Positions 17,452-26,964 of a stretch of 64,000 nucleotides of DNA are shown piece after piece. The stretch lies in contig DASVDI010000041.1 of assembly GCA_036381175.1 (NCBI GenBank), positions 30,130 to 94,129 of the forward strand, written 5' to 3'. Each line of letters opens with the position of its first letter. Position 1 is the first letter of the stretch. The position numbers and the translations under genes were made by a program. The notes under the pieces are model-generated. The model was not told the origin of the DNA and made no database searches. It worked only from the letters and a program-made list of their open reading frames with translations. The DNA is from JAJUFS01 sp036381175. Lineage in GTDB: Bacteria > Pseudomonadota > Gammaproteobacteria > Natronospirales > JAJUFS01.

Positions 17452-18801
17452 ATGATGGAAACCGCAACGCAAAAACAGCGCAAGGCAATGGTGGTCGGTC
17501 TCGGCAAGACCGGGCTGTCCGCTGCGCGCTGGTTGCACGCGCAAGGCTACGCCGTGGCTGTCACCGACAGCCGCGCGAAGCCGCCGGGGCTCGATGCCTT
17601 GCGCGACGTCTTGCCGGATGCGGCAGTTTTTGTCGGTGGTTTTTCGGATGCAGCGCTTGCGAACGCGGACCTCGTTGTCGTTTCACCCGGCGTGCCGCTT
17701 TCCGATCCCTTCATCGCGCGCGTGAAGGAAACCGGTGTCGAGCTCATCGGCGACGTTGAACTGTTCTCGCGCGTCGTCACGCAACCCGTAGTTGCGGTGA
17801 CCGGCTCGAACGGCAAGAGCACCGTCGCGACCTTGTTTTCGATGATGGCGGAATATGCCGGCCGCCGCCCGGGCCTTGGCGGTAACGTCGGTACACCGGT
17901 GCTGGATCTGCTCGCAGAAGCGGATCGCGATCTTTACGTGCTGGAACTTTCCAGTTTCCAGCTTGAATCAACGCGCTCGCTCGCGGCGGCTGCGGCGGTC
18001 GTGCTGAACGTCACGCCGGATCACATCGACTGGCACGGCAGCATGGAACGTTACGCCGAGGCGAAAGCGAAAATTTATCGCAACGCGGGTGTTTGTGTTT
18101 TCAATTGCGATGATGCGTGGTCAACACGACTCGCGGCGGATTTGCCGAATGCCTTGAGTTTCGGGCTCGATGCGCCGGAACGCGAAATTGATTTCGGGCT
18201 CGTCGAGCACCATGGCGAGAGCTGGCTTGCTCGCGGTGCAGAGCGACTGCTGCCTGTCGAGGCGATGAAGATCACCGGCAGTCACAATTACGCGAACGCG
18301 CTTGCGTGTCTCGCGCTCGGTTACGCCGCGGGGCTTTCACGCGACGCCATGCTGTCCGCCTTGCGCGATTTCGCGGGCTTGCCGCATCGCATGCGCCAGG
18401 TTGCGGAAATCAACAAGGTCGTTTTCGTGAACGATTCCAAGGGTACGAATGTCGGCGCAACGATCGCGGCAATTCGTGGGGCGGGTTGTCCCTTGGTATT
18501 GATCGCGGGCGGCGAGGGCAAGGGCCAGGATTTCGCCGAGTTGGCGGATGTCATGTCAGGGCGCGTGCGCTACGTCGTGTTGATTGGCCGCGCAGCGAAC
18601 GACATCGCCGCCGCCGTCGCCGATCGCTTGCCATCAAGCATTGTCGAAGACATGCCCGCTGCAGTCCGGGCGGCTGCCGACGTCGCACAACCGGGTGACA
18701 TGGTGTTGTTGTCGCCGGCCTGTTCGAGCCTCGACATGTTCACGAACTATGAAGCGCGTGGCGATGCCTTTGCCGCCGCCGTGCGGGAGCTCGGCGCATG
18801 A
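17452..18801 (+). CDS. murD: UDP-MurNAc-L-alanine:D-glutamate ligase MurD
   Basis: A 449-residue cytoplasmic Mur ligase adding D-glutamate as the second stem residue. Motifs: MVVGLGKTGLSAARWL (N-terminal nucleotide-like domain), VTGSNGKSTVATLF (ATP loop), LELSSFQLEST, NVTPDHIDWHG and FVNDSKGTNVGATIAA; the C-terminal domain carries LLSPACSSLDMFTNYE. The first codons read ATGATG; either could start. It overlaps ftsW by 4 bases. Confidence 0.96.
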   Translation: MMETATQKQRKAMVVGLGKTGLSAARWLHAQGYAVAVTDSRAKPPGLDALRDVLPDAAVFVGGFSDAALANADLVVVSPGVPLSDPFIARVKETGVELIGDVELFSRVVTQPVVAVTGSNGKSTVATLFSMMAEYAGRRPGLGGNVGTPVLDLLAEADRDLYVLELSSFQLESTRSLAAAAAVVLNVTPDHIDWHGSMERYAEAKAKIYRNAGVCVFNCDDAWSTRLAADLPNALSFGLDAPEREIDFGLVEHHGESWLARGAERLLPVEAMKITGSHNYANALACLALGYAAGLSRDAMLSALRDFAGLPHRMRQVAEINKVVFVNDSKGTNVGATIAAIRGAGCPLVLIAGGEGKGQDFAELADVMSGRVRYVVLIGRAANDIAAAVADRLPSSIVEDMPAAVRAAADVAQPGDMVLLSPACSSLDMFTNYEARGDAFAAAVRELGA

Positions 18802-19997
18802 ATGCGACCGCTGTCATGGATCGCAAAGTCGCGGGTGCCGTGCGCGCGCCGGAGTACGACTGGGTGTTGCTGACCGTCAGCGTTCTTCTGCTGTGTATCG
18901 GCATCGTGTTCGTGACATCGGCGTCGATCGCCATTGCGGAACGCGAAACGGGCAACGCGCTGTATTTCGCGAAACGGCAAGTGCTGTACGCCGGTGTCGG
19001 CATTGCCGCGGCCGTATTCATGATGCTGGTGCCGCTGAAAGTCTGGCGGCGGTTGAGCGCGCTGTTGCTGTTCGGCGCGCTCGGGTTGCTGACGCTGGTG
19101 CTGGTGCCGGGATTCGGTCACGAAGTGAATGGCAGCGTGCGCTGGCTGACCATCGGATCGGTTCGCTTGATCCAGGCATCGGAGCCGGCGCGTTTGTTGT
19201 TGTTCATGTTTGTCGCCGATTACCTTGCGCGGCGCGGCGATGAAGTGCAGACATCGTTCACCGGTTTTGCCAAACCGCTCGGCCTGGTCGGGATCGCCGC
19301 TGTGCTGCTGCTGGCGGAACCGGACTTCGGCGCGGCGGCCGTGCTGGTCGCAACGGTCCTTGGAATGTTGTTCATCGGTGGCGCGCGGTTGCGTGATTTT
19401 TCCGTGCTGATGGTCGTTACCGCAGGCGCGATGATCGCACTGGTGCTGTCTTCACCCTATCGCATGGAGCGCATGACGGGATTCATGAATCCCTGGGCCG
19501 ATCCCTTCGATTCGGGTTTCCAGTTGACACAGGCGTTGATCGCGATCGGACGCGGCGAATGGTTCGGCGTTGGTCTTGGCGCTGGCGTGCAGAAACTTTT
19601 CTACCTGCCGGAAGCGCATACGGATTTCGTGTTCGCGGTGATCGCCGAGGAGCTCGGCCTGCTGGGCGTGTTGTGTGTGATCGCATTGTATGTCGTGTTC
19701 TTCGCCCGCTGTTTTCGAATCGGACGTGGTGCGGCGCGCGCGGGACAAAGCTATGCGTCGCATCTCGCCTTCGGCATCGGGCTCTGGATCGGCATGCAGG
19801 CATTGATCAATCTCGGCGTGAACATGGGCGTGCTGCCAACGAAAGGCCTGACCTTGCCGCTCATCAGTTCCGGCGGTTCGAGCCTGCTGGTGACGGCGGC
19901 TGCCATCGGTCTTGTATTGCGCGCAGGTCTCGAAACAGAACGTGCCGACAATGACGTGTGGCGCAAGAAATCCGGCACGCAGGGAGGGCGCCGATGA
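18798..19997 (+). CDS. ftsW: Septal peptidoglycan glycosyltransferase FtsW (SEDS family)
   Basis: A 399-residue membrane protein with about ten transmembrane segments. SEDS-family stretches include NGSVRWLTIGSVRLIQASEPAR, LAEPDFGAAAVLV, LGAGVQKLFYLPEAHTDFVF, IAEELGLLG, and GVLPTKGLTLPLISSGGSSL near the C-terminus. FtsW polymerises lipid II at the septum in partnership with FtsI. A short cytoplasmic N-terminal tail precedes the first membrane segment. Both ends overlap neighbours by 4 bases. Confidence 0.96.
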   Translation: MNATAVMDRKVAGAVRAPEYDWVLLTVSVLLLCIGIVFVTSASIAIAERETGNALYFAKRQVLYAGVGIAAAVFMMLVPLKVWRRLSALLLFGALGLLTLVLVPGFGHEVNGSVRWLTIGSVRLIQASEPARLLLFMFVADYLARRGDEVQTSFTGFAKPLGLVGIAAVLLLAEPDFGAAAVLVATVLGMLFIGGARLRDFSVLMVVTAGAMIALVLSSPYRMERMTGFMNPWADPFDSGFQLTQALIAIGRGEWFGVGLGAGVQKLFYLPEAHTDFVFAVIAEELGLLGVLCVIALYVVFFARCFRIGRGAARAGQSYASHLAFGIGLWIGMQALINLGVNMGVLPTKGLTLPLISSGGSSLLVTAAAIGLVLRAGLETERADNDVWRKKSGTQGGRR

Positions 19998-21079
19998 AAC
20001 CGGTAATCCTCATCATGGCCGGCGGTACTGGCGGGCATGTGTTTCCGGCGCTCGCGGTCGCCGAGGCGTTGCGCGCGAATGACTGTCGCGTTGTCTGGCT
20101 CGGCACGCGCGCGGGTATCGAGGCGCGCCTCGTGCCCGCCGCAGGAATCGATATCGAATGGCTTCCTGTCAGCGGTTTGCGCGGCAAGGGAAAACTCGCG
20201 CTTCTGCTCGCACCGTTTCGCCTGTTGGGAGCCGGTTACGCGGCGCTCGGTGTGTTCAATCGCATGCGTCCAGCAGTTGTGCTCGGAATGGGCGGTTTTG
20301 CGAGTGGCCCCGGCGGTGTCGTCGCGTGGCTGAAACGGCGTCCGCTTGTCGTGCATGAGCAGAACGCCATCGCGGGGTTCACGAACCGTTGTCTCGCGCG
20401 CATTGCGTCTCGCGTGCTCGTCGCGTTTCCGAAAACCTTGAATGACGTTTCACAGGAAGAAGTGGTCGGCAATCCGGTGCGCGAATCGGTGACGCAACTC
20501 GATGACCCGGAAAAACGTTTTGCAGGGCGTGACGGCGCGCTTCGAATTCTCGTGCTCGGCGGCAGTCTTGGCGCGCGCGCGTTGAATGAAATCGTGCCGC
20601 AAGCCATTCAAGCCTCCGGCCTTGCAGTTGAAGTGCGTCATCAATGCGGCCGTGGCGATGCGGATGGTGTGAAAAATTCATACGCCGATACGAACGCAAC
20701 GGTCGAGCCGTTCATCGACGACATGGCCGCGGCATATGCCTGGGCAGACATTGCCATCTGCCGCGCCGGTGCGATGACGGTTTTCGAACTCGCCGCCGCC
20801 GGACTCGGCGCGGTGCTCGTGCCGTATCCGTTCGCCGTTGACGATCACCAGACCGCGAATGCACGTCACCTCGTCGATGTGCAGGCGGCAGTCGTTTTGC
20901 AGGAGAAGGAAATGAATGTCGAAAAGCTTGCGGCCTTGTTGCGCGAGCTGGGTGATCGCGAACGGCTTTCGATGATGGCGAAAAAAGCGCGCGCCATGGC
21001 ACGGCCGGATGCAACGCGACGTGTCGCTGATGCCTGTATGGCGCTTGCGAACGCTCGCGTGACGGGAGGTGCGGCATGA
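19994..21079 (+). CDS. murG: Lipid II synthase MurG (GlcNAc transferase)
   Basis: A 361-residue GT28 glycosyltransferase that adds GlcNAc to lipid I at the inner face of the cytoplasmic membrane. The G loops are clear: IMAGGTGGHVFPALAVAEA at the N-terminus, GMGGFASGPGGVVA and, in the C-terminal donor-binding domain, VLGGSLGARALNEIVP and ICRAGAMTVFELAAAGLG. The start at 19994 overlaps the ftsW stop and has AGGGAGGG upstream; a longer frame begins in ftsW and is discarded. Confidence 0.96.
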   Translation: MKPVILIMAGGTGGHVFPALAVAEALRANDCRVVWLGTRAGIEARLVPAAGIDIEWLPVSGLRGKGKLALLLAPFRLLGAGYAALGVFNRMRPAVVLGMGGFASGPGGVVAWLKRRPLVVHEQNAIAGFTNRCLARIASRVLVAFPKTLNDVSQEEVVGNPVRESVTQLDDPEKRFAGRDGALRILVLGGSLGARALNEIVPQAIQASGLAVEVRHQCGRGDADGVKNSYADTNATVEPFIDDMAAAYAWADIAICRAGAMTVFELAAAGLGAVLVPYPFAVDDHQTANARHLVDVQAAVVLQEKEMNVEKLAALLRELGDRERLSMMAKKARAMARPDATRRVADACMALANARVTGGAA

Positions 21080-22506
21080 ACGACCGCATGGGCAGGATTC
21101 AGACCATTCACCTGGTCGGCATCGGCGGCGTCGGCGTCGGCGGCATTGCGGAAGTGCTGCTGAATCTCGGCTACAACGTGCAAGGTTCCGACATCAAGGC
21201 CAACACCGTCACGCGCCGGCTCGAATCGCTGGGCGCAAACATCTGGATCGGTCACTCGGCGGAACATGTAGAGAGTGCGGACGTAGTGGTGATTTCGAGC
21301 GCCGTTTCCAAGAGCAACCCGGAAGTGGAAGCTGCAACGGCGCGACGGATTCCTGTTGTGCCGCGCGCGGAAATGCTCGCCGAGTTGATGCGCTTTCGTT
21401 TCGGTGTCGCGATCGCGGGTACGCACGGAAAGACAACGACGACAAGTCTCGTGGCGAGCGTGCTTGCAGAAGGCGGACTCGATCCGACGTTCGTCATCGG
21501 TGGTCGCCTGAACAGCGCTGCCACCAACGCACGTCTCGGTGAAGGCCGCTACCTGGTTGCGGAAGCGGATGAAAGCGACGCTTCGTTTCTGCACTTGCAG
21601 CCGATCATTGCTGCTGTCACGAATATCGACGCGGATCATCTCGGCACCTACGAAGGTGACTTTCTGCGCTTGCAGCAGACGTTCCTGGAATTCCTGCATC
21701 ACCTTCCGTTCTACGGTCTTGCCGTGTTGTGCACGGATGATCCGGTGATTCGCGAATTGCTGCCCCAGATCAGCCGGCCGGTGGTGAGTTACGGCATCGA
21801 GAATGCGGATGCCGATTTGCTCGCGACCGATATTCGCCAGAACGGCGCGATCACGGAGTTCACGGTGCGCGCGAAGGGTCGCGGCAAGCGCGGCGACAAT
21901 GATCGCCTGCACGTGACGCTGAATCTTCCTGGGCAACACAACGTGTTGAACGCGCTGGCCGCAATTGCCATTGCGCGCGAACTGGAAGTCGACGACGACG
22001 CGATCCTGCGCGCGCTTGCCGGATTCCAGGGCGTCGGCCGGCGCTTTCATTCGTACGGTGAAGTGGCGGTTTCGAAAGATGTTCGCGCCTTGCTCGTTGA
22101 CGATTACGCGCACCATCCGCGTGAAATCGCGGCAACGGTTGCAGCAGCGCGCGCGGGCTGGCCGGAGCGCCGGCTTGTGGTTGTTTTCCAGCCGCATCGC
22201 TACACGCGCACGCGCGATCTTTTTGATGATTTTTCCGAAGTGCTGAACAGCGTTGATGCGCTGGTGCTGACGGAAGTCTACGCAGCCGGCGAAGAACGCA
22301 TCGCCGGCGCCGACGGCCGCGCCTTGAGCCGTTCGGTACGAAGCCGGGGCAAGATCGAGCCGGTGTTTGTCAGCAACTTGCGCGAACTGCCGGAAGTCCT
22401 GCGCGGCATTGCGGCTGACGGCGATCTCGTGCTGATGCTGGGCGCGGGCGACATCGGCGCGCTCGCCGCCGAAATGCCGGTGCTGCTCGCGGAGGGCGTC
22501 GAATGA
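21076..22506 (+). CDS. murC: UDP-N-acetylmuramate:L-alanine ligase MurC
   Basis: A 476-residue Mur ligase that adds the first stem-peptide residue. Motifs: IHLVGIGGVGVGGIAEVLLN, GSDIKANTVTRRLESLGA, ATP loop GTHGKTTTTSLVASVL, EADESDASFLHLQP, TNIDADHLGTYEGD and DDYAHHPREIAATVAAARA. murB, the preceding step, is not in this cluster. It overlaps murG and ddl by 4 bases each. Confidence 0.96.
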   Translation: MNDRMGRIQTIHLVGIGGVGVGGIAEVLLNLGYNVQGSDIKANTVTRRLESLGANIWIGHSAEHVESADVVVISSAVSKSNPEVEAATARRIPVVPRAEMLAELMRFRFGVAIAGTHGKTTTTSLVASVLAEGGLDPTFVIGGRLNSAATNARLGEGRYLVAEADESDASFLHLQPIIAAVTNIDADHLGTYEGDFLRLQQTFLEFLHHLPFYGLAVLCTDDPVIRELLPQISRPVVSYGIENADADLLATDIRQNGAITEFTVRAKGRGKRGDNDRLHVTLNLPGQHNVLNALAAIAIARELEVDDDAILRALAGFQGVGRRFHSYGEVAVSKDVRALLVDDYAHHPREIAATVAAARAGWPERRLVVVFQPHRYTRTRDLFDDFSEVLNSVDALVLTEVYAAGEERIAGADGRALSRSVRSRGKIEPVFVSNLRELPEVLRGIAADGDLVLMLGAGDIGALAAEMPVLLAEGVE

Positions 22507-23447
22507 CGAAGTTGGATAACACCTTGAATCCAGCCGTGTTCGGCAAGGTCGCCGTGCTGTTCGGCGGAACGTCCGCCGAACGTGAGATATCCCTGAAAAG
22601 CGGCGGTGAAGTGTTGCGCGCTCTCGAAGCGCGGGGCGTTGACGCGCACAAGGTGGATCCGGCCGACGGCCTGGTTGCGCAGTTGCAGGCCGGTGTGTTC
22701 GATCGCGCGTTCATCATGCTGCACGGTCGCGGCGGCGAGGACGGCACCGTCCAGGCCTTGCTCGAATTTCTCGACGTTCCCTACACCGGAAGCGGCGTGC
22801 TCGGATCCGCGCTGTCGATGGACAAGCTGCGTACGAAACAGGTGTGGCAGGCGATGGGCCTGCCAACGCCGGAGTACGAGTTCGTGCGCAACGTGGATGA
22901 ATTGCGCGCGTTCGTGAACCGTGTCGGTTATCCCGTTGCCGTGAAGCCGGCGCGGGAAGGCTCGAGCATCGGCGTGACGCGCCTGACTCCCGAGAAGGAT
23001 ATCGACGCCGCCTATTCCACGGCGCGCGAACGCGATGAAGTTGTCATTGCCGAGCGCTGGATCGCGGGTGACGAACACTTCTGCTCCATTCTCGGTAATC
23101 GCGCATTGCCTATGGTTCGCATGGAAACGCCGCGCGAGTTCTACGATTACGAAGCGAAATATTTTTCGAACGACACGCGCTACCACTGTCCCGCCGGTTT
23201 GAGCGAAGCACGCGAACGCGAATTGCAGGCGATGTGCCTGCGTGCGTTTGAAGCGGTGGCAGCCCACGGTTGGGGACGCGTGGATTTCATGATGGATGCC
23301 GACGGCCAACCCTGGCTGATCGAACTGAACACCGTTCCCGGCATGACGGATCACAGTCTCGTGCCGATGTCGGCGCGTGCTGTCGGCATCGAATTCGATG
23401 AGCTTGTGCTGCGCATACTTGCGCAGACGCTGGAGCCGAGAACATGA
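22503..23447 (+). CDS. ddl: D-alanine:D-alanine ligase Ddl
   Basis: A 314-residue ATP-grasp enzyme producing the D-Ala-D-Ala dipeptide used by MurF. Motifs: VLFGGTSAEREISLKSGGEV at the N-terminus, HGRGGEDGTVQALLEFL, YTGSGVLGSALSMDKL, AVKPAREGSSIGV (ATP-binding lysine) and WLIELNTVPGMTDHSLVP (metal ligands and oxyanion region). The length matches the DdlB type that normally sits in dcw clusters between murC and ftsQ. Overlap with ftsQ is 4 bases. Confidence 0.96.
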   Translation: MTKLDNTLNPAVFGKVAVLFGGTSAEREISLKSGGEVLRALEARGVDAHKVDPADGLVAQLQAGVFDRAFIMLHGRGGEDGTVQALLEFLDVPYTGSGVLGSALSMDKLRTKQVWQAMGLPTPEYEFVRNVDELRAFVNRVGYPVAVKPAREGSSIGVTRLTPEKDIDAAYSTARERDEVVIAERWIAGDEHFCSILGNRALPMVRMETPREFYDYEAKYFSNDTRYHCPAGLSEARERELQAMCLRAFEAVAAHGWGRVDFMMDADGQPWLIELNTVPGMTDHSLVPMSARAVGIEFDELVLRILAQTLEPRT

Positions 23448-24244
23448 AGTGGTTTCGCCGCAAGAAGAAACCGAACCGCCGCGTTACTTCCGAGGCGAAG
23501 CCACAAATTCGCTGGCAGAAGGCGTTTGGTTTTGCGGTGGCTGGCGCAGGCGTGCTTGGTATTGCTGCGGGCATTTCGGTTTACCTGGAAGAGATCGAAT
23601 GGGAGCGTTTTAAAACGCTCGAAATCACCGGTGAACTGGATCGCGTCGGCGCGGCCGAAGTGCGTGACGTGTTGCAGCCGTACATCGCAAGCGGGTTTGC
23701 GGGTATCGACATGCGTGCCGCGCAGGAATCGCTGGAAGCCTTGCCGTGGGTCGCGAAAGCAAAAGTTCGCCGCCAGTGGCCGGGAGCATTGCTCGTGGAA
23801 GTGCGCGAGGAAAGTCCTGTCGCGACCTGGTTTGGAACCGCATTGATGAACGAGGACGGCATCGTGTTTGTGGATGGCGCCGCAGGTTTTGCCAGCCTGC
23901 CGGATGTCGGCGGTCCCGCCGGAACCCAGGACGCGATGCTGGAGCGTCTTCGCGATCTCCGCGAGGCGACGCGCACAAACGGTCTCGAGCTGCGCCGCCT
24001 GCTTCGCACCGAACGTCGCGCGGAACGTTTCTGGTTTGCGGGTGCCGATGGAAAAACGGTTGAGGTCCGGCTTGGTCGCCGCGATGTCGACGAACGCCTG
24101 CAACGGTTTTTGAAAGCGGCATGGCCTGCGCTCGAAAACCGCGTGCAGCAGATCGAGTACGTGGACATGCGTTACACAAACGGCTTTGCGGTCGGCTGGA
24201 AGTCCGCGGGAAAAGCCGGCGTTGCGGGACAGGAGAAAGGTTGA
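23444..24244 (+). CDS. ftsQ: Cell division protein FtsQ
   Basis: A 266-residue bitopic protein: a basic cytoplasmic tail (MKWFRRKKKPNRR), one membrane segment (AFGFAVAGAGVLGIAAGISV), then a periplasmic POTRA domain starting at FKTLEITGELDRVGAAEVRD and a beta domain (ALPWVAKAKVRRQWPGALLV). FtsQ bridges early and late divisome components and binds FtsB/FtsL. The family is weakly conserved, but topology, POTRA pattern and position between ddl and ftsA are decisive. One base is shared with ftsA. Confidence 0.93.
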   Translation: MKWFRRKKKPNRRVTSEAKPQIRWQKAFGFAVAGAGVLGIAAGISVYLEEIEWERFKTLEITGELDRVGAAEVRDVLQPYIASGFAGIDMRAAQESLEALPWVAKAKVRRQWPGALLVEVREESPVATWFGTALMNEDGIVFVDGAAGFASLPDVGGPAGTQDAMLERLRDLREATRTNGLELRRLLRTERRAERFWFAGADGKTVEVRLGRRDVDERLQRFLKAAWPALENRVQQIEYVDMRYTNGFAVGWKSAGKAGVAGQEKG

Positions 24245-25473
24245 TGTCCAGGAAAACGGATAAGCAGCTCATCGTCGGACTCGATGTCGGCACATCGAAA
24301 GTCGTCGCCATTGTCGGTGAAGTGAAACCCGACAATTCAATCGAGATCATCGGCATCGGTTCGCATCCGTCACGCGGCCTGAAGAAAGGCGTGGTCGTGA
24401 ATATCGAATCCACCGTGCAATCGATCCAGCGCGCCGTGGAAGAAGCCGAGCTCATGGCGGGCTGCCAGATCAATTCGATTTACGCGGGCATCGCCGGCAG
24501 CCACGTGAAGAGTCTGAACTCGCACGGCATCGTCGCTATCCGTGACAAGGAAGTGACGTCTGGCGACGTTGAGCGTGTAATCGACGCGGCGCGCGCAGTG
24601 GCAATACCGGCGGACCAGAAAATTCTTCATATCCTGCCGCAGGAATTCATCATCGATGAACAGGACGGCATCAAGGAGCCTGTCGGCATGTCCGGCGTGC
24701 GCCTGGAAGCGAAGGTGCACATGGTGACGGGCGCGGTCAGTGCCGCGCAGAACATCATCAAGTGCGTGCGACGCTGCGGGCTGGAAGTCGACGATCTGAT
24801 TCTTGAGCAGTTGGCGTCGAGTTATTCCGTGCTGACGGAAGACGAAAAGGATCTCGGCGTGTGCATCGTCGATATCGGTGGCGGCACGACAGACGTCGCG
24901 GTGTTCACTGACGGTTCCATTCGCCACACCGCGGTGATTCCGATCGCGGGCGACCAGGTGACGAACGACATCGCCGTCGCCTTGCGCACACCAACGCATT
25001 TCGCCGAGGAAATAAAGATCAAGTACGCCTGCGCGTTGCCGCAGCTTGCGAACCCGGATGAAACCATCGAAGTGCCGAGCGTCGGTGAACGTCCACCGCG
25101 TCGCCTCGCGCGACAGACGCTCGCGGAAGTTGTCGAGCCGCGTTACGAGGAACTGTTCTCGCTGGTGCAGGCGGAGTTGCGTCGCAGCGGGTTCGAGGAC
25201 GTGATTGCGGCGGGCATCGTGCTCACGGGCGGCAGCGCGAAGATGGAAGGCGCGATCGAACTTGCCGAAGAAGTTTTTCACATGCCGGTGCGACTCGGCA
25301 TTCCGCAACACGTCTCGGGACTTTCCGATGTCGTGCGCAATCCCATTCACGCCACGGGTGTCGGCCTGCTGCTCTTTGCAGCGCAGGGCGCCAGTGGCGG
25401 CGAAAGACATGTCGGTGTCGGCGTGAACAGCGTCTGGCAGCGAATGAAAGACTGGTTCCAGGGAAATTTCTGA
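24244..25473 (+). CDS. ftsA: Cell division protein FtsA (actin-like)
   Basis: A 409-residue actin-fold ATPase that anchors FtsZ filaments to the membrane. It shows IVGLDVGTSKVVAIVGEV (phosphate 1), the family 1C domain region SLNSHGIVAIRDKEVTSGDV, CIVDIGGGTTDVAVF (phosphate 2), and GIVLTGGSAKMEG (adenosine motif). The C-terminal end VWQRMKDWFQGNF is an amphipathic membrane-targeting helix. The ATG overlaps the ftsQ stop (TGATG); the longer frame starting in ftsQ is not used. Confidence 0.96.
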   Translation: MSRKTDKQLIVGLDVGTSKVVAIVGEVKPDNSIEIIGIGSHPSRGLKKGVVVNIESTVQSIQRAVEEAELMAGCQINSIYAGIAGSHVKSLNSHGIVAIRDKEVTSGDVERVIDAARAVAIPADQKILHILPQEFIIDEQDGIKEPVGMSGVRLEAKVHMVTGAVSAAQNIIKCVRRCGLEVDDLILEQLASSYSVLTEDEKDLGVCIVDIGGGTTDVAVFTDGSIRHTAVIPIAGDQVTNDIAVALRTPTHFAEEIKIKYACALPQLANPDETIEVPSVGERPPRRLARQTLAEVVEPRYEELFSLVQAELRRSGFEDVIAAGIVLTGGSAKMEGAIELAEEVFHMPVRLGIPQHVSGLSDVVRNPIHATGVGLLLFAAQGASGGERHVGVGVNSVWQRMKDWFQGNF

Positions 25474-25521
25474 TGAACAACTTTTTGAATATCCGGCAAC
25501 GGAAAGAAGGAGGGCGCGGTC

Positions 25522-26691
25522 ATGTTTGAACTGATGGATGGCTACAGCCAGAACGCCGTGATCAAGGTCATCGGCGTTGGCGGCGGCGGCGGCAACGCGG
25601 TCGCTCACATGGTCAGTACCGGCATCGAGGGCGTGGATTTCATCTGCGCGAACACCGATGCACAGGCGCTGAAAAACACACGGGCAAAAACGGCGTTGCA
25701 GATCGGTTGCAACATCACCAAGGGTCTCGGCGCCGGCGCCAACCCTGACATCGGGCGCCAGGCGGCGATGGAAGACCGCGACCGCATCCAGGAAGTGATC
25801 GAGGGCAGCGACATGCTCTTTATTACGGCTGGCATGGGCGGCGGCACCGGCACGGGCGCGGCGCCGGTCGTAGCGCAGGTTGCCAAGGAACTCGGCATCC
25901 TGACCGTCGCCGTCGTCACGAAGCCGTTTCCGTTCGAGGGCAACAAGCGCATGAAAGCGGCGCAGCAGGGGCTGGAGGAACTCGGCCGCTATTGCGATTC
26001 GCTCATCACCATCCCGAACGAGAAACTGCTCAGCGTGCTGGGTGGCGGCACGACGCTGCTCGACGCCTTCAAATCCGCCAACGACGTGCTGTTCGGCGCC
26101 GTGCAAGGGATTGCGGAGCTCATCACACGACCGGGCCTCATCAACGTGGATTTCGCCGACGTTCGCACCGTCATGTCGGAGATGGGCATGGCAATGATGG
26201 GGTCAGGCGTTGCCACCGGCTCGGATCGGGCACGGGAAGCGGCGGAAATGGCGGTGGCGAGCCCGTTGCTGGAAGACATCAACATCTCCGGCGCCAAGGG
26301 CATTCTCGTCAACGTCACCGCCGGGATGGACATGGCGATCGGCGAGTTCGAGGAAGTGGGCAATACGGTCAAGGAATTCGCTTCTGATGACGCCACGGTG
26401 GTGATCGGAACCGTAATTGATCCCGAAATGCAGGGTGAAATGCGGGTTACGGTGGTCGCAACGGGGCTGGGCGGCCGCGTCATGCAGCGCCAGTCCGAGA
26501 CAGCGACTGTCGCCCCAGCGATGAAAGTGGTGAAAAAGCCCGTAGCTGGGCGCGGGGGCGAAGTGGATTACGCGGAACTGGAGAAGCCGACCGTCATCCG
26601 CAAGCGCGCTGTCGGTGAGGGTTATACCCCAGGGAATAGTGAGGAAGATTACCTCGATATTCCGGCTTTCCTGCGCCGCCAGGCCGACTGA
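25522..26691 (+). CDS. ftsZ: Cell division protein FtsZ (tubulin-like GTPase)
   Basis: A 389-residue GTPase that forms the Z ring. Features: VIGVGGGGGNAVAHM at the N-terminus, tubulin signature GGGTGTGAAPVVA, NVDFADVRTVM and the T7 loop region; a variable linker from about residue 320 leads to the C-terminal peptide DYLDIPAFLRRQAD, the binding site for FtsA and ZipA/ZapD. The 48-base gap after ftsA carries AAGAAGGAGG before the ATG, a strong ribosome-binding site, consistent with higher FtsZ synthesis. Confidence 0.98.
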   Translation: MFELMDGYSQNAVIKVIGVGGGGGNAVAHMVSTGIEGVDFICANTDAQALKNTRAKTALQIGCNITKGLGAGANPDIGRQAAMEDRDRIQEVIEGSDMLFITAGMGGGTGTGAAPVVAQVAKELGILTVAVVTKPFPFEGNKRMKAAQQGLEELGRYCDSLITIPNEKLLSVLGGGTTLLDAFKSANDVLFGAVQGIAELITRPGLINVDFADVRTVMSEMGMAMMGSGVATGSDRAREAAEMAVASPLLEDINISGAKGILVNVTAGMDMAIGEFEEVGNTVKEFASDDATVVIGTVIDPEMQGEMRVTVVATGLGGRVMQRQSETATVAPAMKVVKKPVAGRGGEVDYAELEKPTVIRKRAVGEGYTPGNSEEDYLDIPAFLRRQAD

Positions 26692-26964
26692 CCGGGGGGC
26701 AAAAAATGTGATCGGCATCACTGCCGTGGGAGGCCTGAAGAGCGATAGCTTTTCCCGTTGAATCAGGCACTTGTGGCGGTTTTGGCGTTTATGTTACTGT
26801 CTGCGCCTCCGCGGTCAGCCGGGTGGGAATTCCCTCGCCCGGTTGATTTGCCGACGCCGCGCATCCGTGAATCCGGCATGCACGAGAATACTGATGTCGT
26901 TCAAATGCAGGATGGTTTGAACGCATCCGTTGAATAACAAGTTTGCAGCGAGCATAAACAAAGA
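26692..26964 (+). other. lpxC leader region with short upstream reading frame and competing stems
   Basis: The 273 bases between ftsZ and lpxC contain a small hairpin (CGGCA-TCAC-TGCCG, 26713-26726), a GTTCAAA/TTTGAAC stem (26899-26905 with 26916-26922) and an overlapping alternative stem GGATG/CATCC (26910-26914 with 26924-26928). A 19-codon frame (26878-26937) beginning MHENTDVVQ runs through these stems and ends 27 bases before lpxC, but has no ribosome-binding site. I cannot identify a confident promoter; one is expected because lpxC is usually transcribed separately from ftsZ. Confidence 0.35.

Noticed and set aside
20866..22197. 443-codon antisense frame opposite murC
   Set aside because: Fully covered by murC and murG on the plus strand; a codon-bias shadow.
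24370..26106. 578-codon open frame antisense to ftsA and ftsZ
   Set aside because: It lies wholly opposite two conserved genes, is rich in Arg, His and Asp as expected for antisense of GC-rich DNA, and shows no domain motif.
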